Made by a program: the position numbers and the translations under genes. DNA of 11,293 bases, taken from assembly GCA_964512285.1 (NCBI GenBank), contig CAZEJO010000051.1, positions 1 to 11,293 of the forward strand, read 5' to 3'. The notes under the pieces are model-generated. The model saw only the letters and a program-made list of their open reading frames with translations. It was not told where the DNA came from and made no database searches. Below, piece after piece: positions 6,102 to 11,293 of the stretch. The stretch is from SM23-28-2 sp964512285. GTDB lineage: Bacteria; Chloroflexota; Dehalococcoidia; SM23-28-2. Positions within the stretch are counted from its first letter, which is position 1. Every line of letters starts with the position of its first letter.

Positions 6102-8336
6102 ATGGAACTAGTTTGGCTTGTACCCGTTGCTGGATTCATGGGGATCGCCTTCGCTCTCTGGCTTGCCTGGGACGTGCTACGGCGCGACACGGGTACCGAC
6201 GCGATGCGCGACGTTGCTTCAATGATCTTCGAAGGCGCTATGGCTTTCCTGAAGCGCCAGTACCAAACTATCGCCATCCTGGCGGTCGTGACCGGCATCC
6301 TCATCGCCATCATCGTCGGCGCCGTCTCGGAGGGTGTGAAGGATATCGTCCGCAACGACGCAGGACAGATCGAATATGGAGCAAAGGTCATCGATCACTG
6401 GAAGGAGGGCCTCCTCACGGGCATTGCCTTCCTGGTGGGTGCGGCCGCTTCAGCGCTGGCCGGATACATCGGCATGTATATCTCTGTACGTTCCAACGCG
6501 CGCTGCGCCTCGGCGGCGACCCGCAGCCTGCGCGAGGCCATCACCGTCTCCCTACGAGGAGGAGCCGTGTCCGGCTTCCTGGTGACGTCGCTGAGCCTGC
6601 TGGGTGTGTCGGGCATCTTCCTCACGTACAGTAAGCTATTGGACAACCCGCCGACCATCGCGCCGTTCCTCATCGTCGGCTTCGGCTTCGGGGCCAGCTT
6701 TGTGGCCCTGTTCGCCCAGCTAGGCGGCGGCATCTACACCAAAGCCGCCGACGTGGGCGCCGACCTGGTGGGTAAGGTGGAGGCTGGCATCCCCGAGGAC
6801 GACCCGCGCAACGCGGCGGTAGTCGCCGACCTGGTAGGCGACAACGTGGGCGACTGCGCCGGCCGTGGCGCCGACTTGTTCGAGTCGATGTCGGCCGAGA
6901 ACATCGGCGCCATGATTCTGGGCGTGGCGATCTACACCATGACCGGTAAGATCGAATGGATAATGTTCCCCCTGGTGCTCCGGTCGTTCGGCATCCTTGC
7001 CACGATTGTGGGGCTCTCCTCCGTCCCGTTCTTCGCCCGCGATGACAGCCGCCAGCAGCCGATGACCCCACTGAACTACGGATACTACGTAGTGTCGATC
7101 CTCTCCGTGGTGGGCTTGTTCATCGCCACCAAGGTGATGCTGTCGGATGCCTGGTATTGGTTCTTCGGATGCGGTCTCATAGGCATCGCCACGGGTATCG
7201 CTTTTGTGTATATCACGCAGTACTACACCTCGGGTTCATGGCGACCGGTCAAGGAAATAGCCAAGGCATCGCGCACGGGGCCGGCGACGAACATCATCAT
7301 CGGCACCGCTGTAGGATATGAGACTACCGCAGCGACTGCCATCAGCATCGGCCTGGCCCTGGTCGGCTCCTTCATTCTCGGTTCCCACGCCGACATCGCC
7401 GGCGTGCCGGGCTTCAGTAGCGGCGTCTTCGGCACCGCCGTGGCCACCATGGGCATGCTCATGTCGGCCGCCTACATCCTCGCCATGGACACCTTCGGCC
7501 CCATCACCGACAACGCCGGGGGGATCACCGAGATGTCCGGCGCCCCGGAAGGCGCTCGCCACATAACCGACTCCCTGGACGCCGTGGGCAATACCACCAA
7601 GGCGCTAACTAAGGGCTACGCAGTGGCCTCGGCGGGGCTGGCCGCCTTCCTGCTGTTCAGCGCCTATCTGGACAAGGTGAAGGAGCGGCTGGACATCCCG
7701 CTGACCCAGGGCCTGCCCATCGACCTGTCCAACGTGGACGTGTTCGTCGGCGGGCTGCTGGGAGTAATGCTGGTCTTCCTGTTCAGCTCACTGGCCATCC
7801 GGGCCGTGGGCAACACGGCCTCAAGCATCATCGAAGAGGTGAGACGGCAGTTCCGCGAGGACCCGGGCATCATGGCCGGCACCTCTCGCCCTGACTACGC
7901 GCGGGCGGTAGACATCACCGCGCGCGCCTCCCTGCGCCAGATGGTGGCGCCGGGCCTCCTGGCTGTGTGCATGCCCGTGGCGGTCGGGCTCATCTTCCGC
8001 TTTACCAGGACAGAGGACTCGGGCTGGCTGGCCGTATCCGGGCTGCTAATGATCGGCACCATCGGCGGCATCATCCTCGCCACCTTCCTGAACAACGTGG
8101 GCGGCGCCTGGGACAACGCCAAGAAATACATCGAGGCGGGCCTCTTGAAGGTTCCCTCAGGTAACCCGGGCGATAAAGATGTGGTGCTGGGCAAAGGATC
8201 GGATGCCCACAAGGCGGCGGTGGTCGGCGACACTGTGGGCGACCCCTTCAAGGACACGGCGGGCCCGTCGCTGCATGTGCTGGTGAAGCTTCTGAGCACC
8301 GTGACCCTGGTGATGGCGCCGCTGTTTATCTCGTAG
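6102..8336 (+). CDS. hppA: Membrane-bound proton-translocating pyrophosphatase
   Basis: This integral membrane enzyme hydrolyses pyrophosphate and pumps cations across the cytoplasmic membrane. It is a full-length 744 residues with many hydrophobic helices (the family has about 16). The pyrophosphate and Mg site is intact: KAADVGADLVGKVEAG (215-229), PEDDPRN (231-237), VADLVGDNVGDCAGRGADLF (241-260), MDTFGPITDNAGGI and the C-terminal VVGDTVGDPFKDTAGPSLH. The segment GNTTKALTKG carries Lys500 and Thr503 at the two positions that separate K+-independent from K+-dependent enzymes, where the latter have Ala and Gly/Ala. This predicts a K+-independent enzyme, a subfamily known to pump protons. The ribosome site AAAGGAGAG lies eight bases before the ATG. 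It converges with the MBL-fold gene, with four bases between stop codons, and stands alone on its strand. Membrane topology was judged by eye. Confidence 0.97.
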   Translation: MELVWLVPVAGFMGIAFALWLAWDVLRRDTGTDAMRDVASMIFEGAMAFLKRQYQTIAILAVVTGILIAIIVGAVSEGVKDIVRNDAGQIEYGAKVIDHWKEGLLTGIAFLVGAAASALAGYIGMYISVRSNARCASAATRSLREAITVSLRGGAVSGFLVTSLSLLGVSGIFLTYSKLLDNPPTIAPFLIVGFGFGASFVALFAQLGGGIYTKAADVGADLVGKVEAGIPEDDPRNAAVVADLVGDNVGDCAGRGADLFESMSAENIGAMILGVAIYTMTGKIEWIMFPLVLRSFGILATIVGLSSVPFFARDDSRQQPMTPLNYGYYVVSILSVVGLFIATKVMLSDAWYWFFGCGLIGIATGIAFVYITQYYTSGSWRPVKEIAKASRTGPATNIIIGTAVGYETTAATAISIGLALVGSFILGSHADIAGVPGFSSGVFGTAVATMGMLMSAAYILAMDTFGPITDNAGGITEMSGAPEGARHITDSLDAVGNTTKALTKGYAVASAGLAAFLLFSAYLDKVKERLDIPLTQGLPIDLSNVDVFVGGLLGVMLVFLFSSLAIRAVGNTASSIIEEVRRQFREDPGIMAGTSRPDYARAVDITARASLRQMVAPGLLAVCMPVAVGLIFRFTRTEDSGWLAVSGLLMIGTIGGIILATFLNNVGGAWDNAKKYIEAGLLKVPSGNPGDKDVVLGKGSDAHKAAVVGDTVGDPFKDTAGPSLHVLVKLLSTVTLVMAPLFIS

Positions 8337-8340
8337 CGCC

Positions 8341-9003
8341 CTAGTCCGGGTCGATACCCATATACGTCCGCGGGTGCTTGATAAAGGGGTTCTGCTCCTT
8401 TTCCTGGCCGATGGTGGTGGTGGGGCCGTGGCCAGGCAGCACCAGCGTATCGTCTGGCAGGGTGAAGAGCTTGTCGCGGATGCTTCTGAACAGCTGTTGG
8501 CCGTCGCCGCCGGGCAGGTCGAAGCGGCCGATGCTTAGCTGGAAAAGAACGTCGCCGCTGAACAGCACGCCCTCGCCGTAGAGGCAGACGTGCCCGGGAC
8601 TGTGGCCCGGACAGAAGAGCACCTGGAACTTCAGCTCCCCCACTCCTATCTCCTGGCCTTCCTCCAGCCAGATCTCCGGTTCGCTCATCCGCGGCATGGA
8701 GCGTCCGAGCCACATCATGGCCGCCTCGCTCTGATAGGCGGTGTACTCATAGGCGCTGGGGTGCATGGCTACCGGCGCGTTGGTGGCCTGGCGTACCTCG
8801 TCCACGGCGCCAATGTGGTCGATGTGCTCGTGGGTGAGAACGATGATCTTGGCGGTCAGCTCTTTCTCTTCCAAGGCAGCTAAGATCTTGGCGGCGTCGT
8901 CGCCGGGGTCGACGATCATCGCCTCTTTGGTCACATCGCAGCCGGCGATGAAACAGTTGCCCTGGAGGAAGCCGGTGGGAAAGCCCTCCAGTATCATCGA
9001 CAT
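8341..9003 (-). CDS. MBL-fold metallo-hydrolase (glyoxalase II-like)
   Basis: This 220-residue metallo-beta-lactamase-fold hydrolase probably binds two metal ions. The ligands are all visible: THEHIDHIG (H58, H60, D62, H63), CPGHSPGH (H134), FSGDVLF (D151) and LPGHGP (H192). The sequence GRFDLPGGD and the C-terminal QNPFI resemble the short glyoxalase II-like (YcbL) subgroup, which hydrolyses thioesters such as S-lactoylglutathione analogues. The real substrate is unknown. The start is ATG at 9003 or Met3 at 8997; only a weak GAGCG site precedes it. It begins 31 bases after the darA stop and is probably the last gene of that operon. It could simply be a housekeeping hydrolase carried along rather than part of c-di-AMP signalling. 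Confidence 0.9.
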   Translation of the reverse strand: MSMILEGFPTGFLQGNCFIAGCDVTKEAMIVDPGDDAAKILAALEEKELTAKIIVLTHEHIDHIGAVDEVRQATNAPVAMHPSAYEYTAYQSEAAMMWLGRSMPRMSEPEIWLEEGQEIGVGELKFQVLFCPGHSPGHVCLYGEGVLFSGDVLFQLSIGRFDLPGGDGQQLFRSIRDKLFTLPDDTLVLPGHGPTTTIGQEKEQNPFIKHPRTYMGIDPD

Positions 9004-9034
9004 CGCTCAGCCATATTGCTAGTACGAAGCAATG

Positions 9035-9376
9035 CTAGATCTTCTCGAAACGCTCAACATCCACAACGAAGACGATGGCGCCGCCCGCTCTCACCTGAAG
9101 GGGCTGGCCAGGCGGCAGGCTGCCCGGAAAGGGCAGGGCCTGGACGGGGACATACTCTGCGCGGGGTTGGCATTCAGCCCTGATCATGTCCAGTACCGTG
9201 TCGACGGCATCAGCTCCTACTCCCGACAGCAGAGTGGCGTTGCCGCGGCGTAGAAAACCGCCGGTGCTGCTGATCTTGGTGACCGGATAATCGGCCTCCA
9301 TCATCTTCACCAGCAGGCGATCGGCGTCCTCGGCAGCGGCGATGACGATCAGCAGCTTCTGGACAGAGAAAGACAA
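9035..9376 (-). CDS. darA: Cyclic-di-AMP receptor, PII-like (DarA/PstA family)
   Basis: This 113-residue PII-like protein should form a trimer that binds the second messenger c-di-AMP. Family hallmarks are the opening strand VQKLLIVIAAAEDADRLL, the ligand-binding segment VTKISSTGGFLRRGNATLL (32-50) and the closing strand GGAIVFVVDVERFEKI. The middle region (about 70-95), proline-rich here, corresponds to the variable loop. The frame extends upstream to 9514, but that part overlaps the YtxH-like gene. TTG at 9376 is chosen because GAGGAG lies seven bases before it and the domain then starts correctly. It is the second gene of three, 19 bases after the YtxH-like stop. Downstream targets of such receptors are poorly known. 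No diadenylate cyclase lies in the window. Confidence 0.9.
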   Translation of the reverse strand: MSFSVQKLLIVIAAAEDADRLLVKMMEADYPVTKISSTGGFLRRGNATLLSGVGADAVDTVLDMIRAECQPRAEYVPVQALPFPGSLPPGQPLQVRAGGAIVFVVDVERFEKI

Positions 9377-9395
9377 AGGCTTGACTCCTCGACCG

Positions 9396-9554
9396 TCAGA
9401 GCCCTTCAGCCTGTCGCTCCTGCCTGGCTTGCCAGCGCTCCCGAGCCTTATAGACAACCAACTGTCGCATGATGTTGCCCGGCTGGGGCGCCATGAGCAA
9501 GGCCACGGCAGCACCTATTACCAGCCCTAGAATGAACCCTAGAAGGAAGCGCAT
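9396..9554 (-). CDS. YtxH-like small membrane protein
   Basis: This 52-residue protein has an N-terminal membrane helix at about 3-21 (LLGFILGLVIGAAVALLMAP). A basic, amphipathic, Gln/Arg-rich tail of about 30 residues follows (AAxALLMAPQPGNIMRQL, then KARERWQARQER). The glycine-zipper-like GFILGLVIGAAV followed by APQxG resembles YtxH-domain proteins, which are small envelope proteins of unclear function sometimes linked to stress. The ATG at 9554 has GGGGGTA six bases upstream, a moderate ribosome site. It leads a minus-strand operon with darA and the MBL-fold gene, and diverges from glyS. Homology assignment rests on pattern only, because the protein is short. Confidence 0.72.
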   Translation of the reverse strand: MRFLLGFILGLVIGAAVALLMAPQPGNIMRQLVVYKARERWQARQERQAEGL

Positions 9555-9611
9555 GTTTCTTACCCCCGTTGCCTGCGAGTCTTGCTTCTGGTCAATCCTA
9601 CCACGTGGGCC

Positions 9612-9633
9612 AAGCCTGATGATAGACAGGCTT
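9612..9633. other. Stem-loop and CCACGTGG palindrome in the glyS upstream region
   Basis: In the 147-base gap between the YtxH-like gene and glyS, AAGCCTG (9612-9618) pairs with CAGGCTT (9627-9633) around an eight-base loop. An eight-base perfect palindrome, CCACGTGG, lies just before it at 9601-9608. These could be regulator sites or mRNA leader structure for either divergent gene. No confident promoter was found; TTTACT-N17-TAACTT on the plus strand is the best but weak candidate. Confidence 0.35.
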
Positions 9634-9701
9634 TACTTTGGCCCTCGAAACTGGTAACTTCAACGAAGATTTTTGTCTGCTTTCAGTCAATTCGAGAGCC
9701 T

Positions 9702-11057
9702 ATGTCCACCAAAGCAACCGTAGAGAAACTCGTATCCCTGTGCAAGCGCCGCGGCCTGGTCTTCCAGAGCAGCGAGATATACGGCGGCATCGGCGGGTTC
9801 TGGGACTACGGGCCGCTGGGCGTAGAGCTGAAGAATAACATCAAGCAGGCCTGGTGGAAGGCGGTCGTCCAGGAGCGCGACGACGTGGTGGGCCAGGACG
9901 CCGCCATCGTCATGAACCCCACGGTCTGGAAGGCCAGCGGCCACCTGGACACCTTCGCCGACCCGATGGTCGACTGCAAGGAGTGCAAGAAGCGCTTTCG
10001 GGCCGACGATCTGGTGGGGGCGGTCGCGGCAGGCACCCACGGCCACGAGGCCGCCGTCAAGGCCAGCCGCTGCCCCGAGTGCGGCGGCGAGCTCACCGAG
10101 CCCCGTATGTTCAACCTGATGTTCAAGACATACGTCGGGCCGGTGGAGAACGACGCCTCGACCGCTTATCTGCGGCCGGAGACGGCCCAGGGCATCTTCG
10201 TCAACTTCCTCAATGTGCTGACCGCCACCCGCAAGAAGCTGCCGCTGGGCATCGCCCAGATCGGTAAGGCCTTCCGGAACGAGATCACGCCGGGCAACTT
10301 CATCTTCCGCGACCGCGAGTTCGAGCAGATGGAGATCGAGTACTTCGTCAAGCCAGGGACGGACGAGGAGTGGCACAAGCACTGGGTGGAGGAGCGCTAC
10401 AACTGGTATCTTGGCCTGGGGCTGCGGAAGGAGAACGTGCGAGTGCGCCGGCTTGAGCCTGAAGAGCAGGCCCACTACGCCAAGGACACCTACGAGGTCG
10501 AGTATCTGTTCCCTATGGGATGGTCGGAGCTGGAGGGCATCGCCAATCGCACCGACTTCGACCTGCGCCGCCACGCCGAGTTCAGCGGGCGCGAGCTGGA
10601 GTACTTCGACGAGGAGAGCGGCGAGCACATCGTGCCGTACGTGATCGAGCCCTCGGCGGGGGTGGACCGGCTGCTCATGGCCTTCCTGGTCGACGCGTAC
10701 GACGAGGAGGAAGTTCGAAAAGAGACGCGGGTGATCCTGCGGCTGCACAAGGACCTGGCGCCGATCAAGGTGGCGGTGCTGCCCCTGAGCCGCAACGAGA
10801 AGCTGGTGCCGCCGGCCAGGGAGGTGTGGGCTCTGGTGCGCAAGCACTGGATGAGCCAGTACGACGATGCCCAGAGCATCGGGCGGCGGTATAGGCGGCA
10901 GGACGAGGTGGGCACGCCGCTGTGCGTGACGGTCGACTTCGACACGCTGGAGGACGAGGCGGTGACGATCCGGGAGCGGGACAGCATGGAGCAGGTGCGG
11001 GTGCCGATAGCAGGGCTGGTGGAGGCGCTGCGGGAGAAGCTGAATACGGGCGATTGA
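9702..11057 (+). CDS. glyS: Glycyl-tRNA synthetase, class II alpha-dimer type
   Basis: This cytoplasmic enzyme charges tRNA-Gly with glycine, releasing AMP and pyrophosphate. It has 451 residues and is the single-chain form, not the alpha/beta tetramer form. Class II motif 1 lies around GGIGGFWDYGPLG. Motif 2 is in IGKAFRNEITPGNFIFRDRE (187-206), and motif 3 is PSAGVDRLLMAFL (317-329). A zinc-ribbon-like insert has C92-x2-C95 and C124-x2-C127. The anticodon-binding domain covers about 355-445 (IKVAVLPLSRNEKL onward). The frame is open back to 9582, but ATG 9702 is chosen because conserved sequence begins just after it; only GAGAG precedes it. It diverges from the darA operon, ends in a strong terminator and appears to be transcribed alone. 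No T-box was seen. Confidence 0.97.
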   Translation: MSTKATVEKLVSLCKRRGLVFQSSEIYGGIGGFWDYGPLGVELKNNIKQAWWKAVVQERDDVVGQDAAIVMNPTVWKASGHLDTFADPMVDCKECKKRFRADDLVGAVAAGTHGHEAAVKASRCPECGGELTEPRMFNLMFKTYVGPVENDASTAYLRPETAQGIFVNFLNVLTATRKKLPLGIAQIGKAFRNEITPGNFIFRDREFEQMEIEYFVKPGTDEEWHKHWVEERYNWYLGLGLRKENVRVRRLEPEEQAHYAKDTYEVEYLFPMGWSELEGIANRTDFDLRRHAEFSGRELEYFDEESGEHIVPYVIEPSAGVDRLLMAFLVDAYDEEEVRKETRVILRLHKDLAPIKVAVLPLSRNEKLVPPAREVWALVRKHWMSQYDDAQSIGRRYRRQDEVGTPLCVTVDFDTLEDEAVTIRERDSMEQVRVPIAGLVEALREKLNTGD

Positions 11058-11084
11058 TTGTGTTCGCGAGAATTCTTGCGTTTT

Positions 11085-11121
11085 GGGGCTTCGGCGTATC
11101 TGGCGAGGCTCCTTTTTCTTT
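11085..11121 (+). terminator. Intrinsic terminator of glyS
   Basis: A nine-pair stem, 11085-11093 with 11104-11112 (two G-U pairs), is followed at once by TTTTTCTTT. It lies 27 bases after the glyS stop, the clearest terminator in the window. Confidence 0.8.
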
Positions 11122-11293
11122 GATTGTTCCGCCCCGCTGAGCGGGAAGGCCACTGTTAAGGTACGGGGCCGCCAGCGAGGCTTGACGGCAGTCAAAGGAT
11201 AGGCATTCGGGGCGAAGAGGTGGAAGGGGGAGGTGGCGCGGGGGAGAGAGTGGACGCGCACGGATAGAGCCAGCGGCGAGGCGCCGAGGGGCG

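Noticed and set aside
7895..8713. Minus-strand frame of 272 codons across hppA and the MBL-fold gene
   Set aside because: It overlaps two clearly real genes in shadow frames and shows no recognisable motif.
9582..9701. Longer start for glyS, 40 residues upstream
   Set aside because: The added residues do not resemble GlyRS, and they cover the palindrome and stem-loop region. The conserved N-terminus fits ATG 9702.
9555..9701. T-box leader before glyS
   Set aside because: No AGGGTGGNACCGCG-type antiterminator motif is present and the gap is too short.
9687..11261. Minus-strand frame of 524 codons opposite glyS
   Set aside because: GC-rich antisense shadow of glyS, with Leu/His/Val-biased composition and no domain.
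11058..11293. RNase P RNA, tmRNA or another structural RNA near the right end
   Set aside because: No conserved core such as the RNase P GAGGAAAGTCC motif was found.
1..11293. CRISPR array or defence cluster
   Set aside because: No regularly spaced direct repeats and no cas, toxin-antitoxin or restriction genes were seen.

Overview
This 11.3 kb window is ordinary bacterial chromosome with high GC outside one gene. The gene families suggest Chloroflexota, probably a Dehalococcoidia-type lineage: a sigma factor paired with a DUF5667/DUF5666-type membrane protein, a short DUF4405 membrane protein, a COG2159 amidohydrolase, a DarA-type c-di-AMP receptor and a one-subunit bacterial glycyl-tRNA synthetase. 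The lineage is inferred from family content; no 16S or ribosomal protein is present. Four genes appear to start with TTG or GTG rather than ATG.

Layout. Positions 1-173 hold the 3' part of tRNA-Gln(CTG) and a complete tRNA-Glu(CTC), followed by a hairpin terminator. Positions 249-2703 hold a promoter, a leader and a two-gene sigma factor/membrane protein operon. Positions 2763-2858 hold REP-like palindromes. Positions 2865-3347 hold a promoter, tRNA-Glu(TTC) and a small two-helix DUF4405 protein. Positions 3404-4519 hold a self-contained unit of promoter, divergent amidohydrolase and terminator, with clearly lower GC than its surroundings. On the minus strand, 5807 to 4553 is a speD-speE polyamine operon. 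It diverges from hppA (6102-8336), a membrane proton-pumping pyrophosphatase. Converging on hppA is a minus-strand operon (9554 to 8341) of a 52-residue YtxH-like membrane protein, a DarA-like c-di-AMP receptor and an MBL-fold hydrolase. It diverges from glyS (9702-11057), which ends in a clear intrinsic terminator. I recognise no gene in the last 170 bases.

How the genes fit together. SpeD and SpeE form one pathway: decarboxylated S-adenosylmethionine feeds aminopropyl transfer. HppA conserves energy from the pyrophosphate released by biosynthesis, including tRNA charging by GlyS, but that link is general rather than operonic. The sigma factor and its membrane-anchored neighbour look like a regulator and a partner or target acting at the envelope. 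The DarA operon points to c-di-AMP signalling in this organism.

I found no convincing new multi-gene system. The observations most worth a second look are the amidohydrolase that lacks its canonical HxH and Asp metal ligands and differs in composition, the sigma/four-repeat membrane protein pair, the very small YtxH-like gene leading the DarA operon, and the palindromic repeats beside tRNA-Glu.
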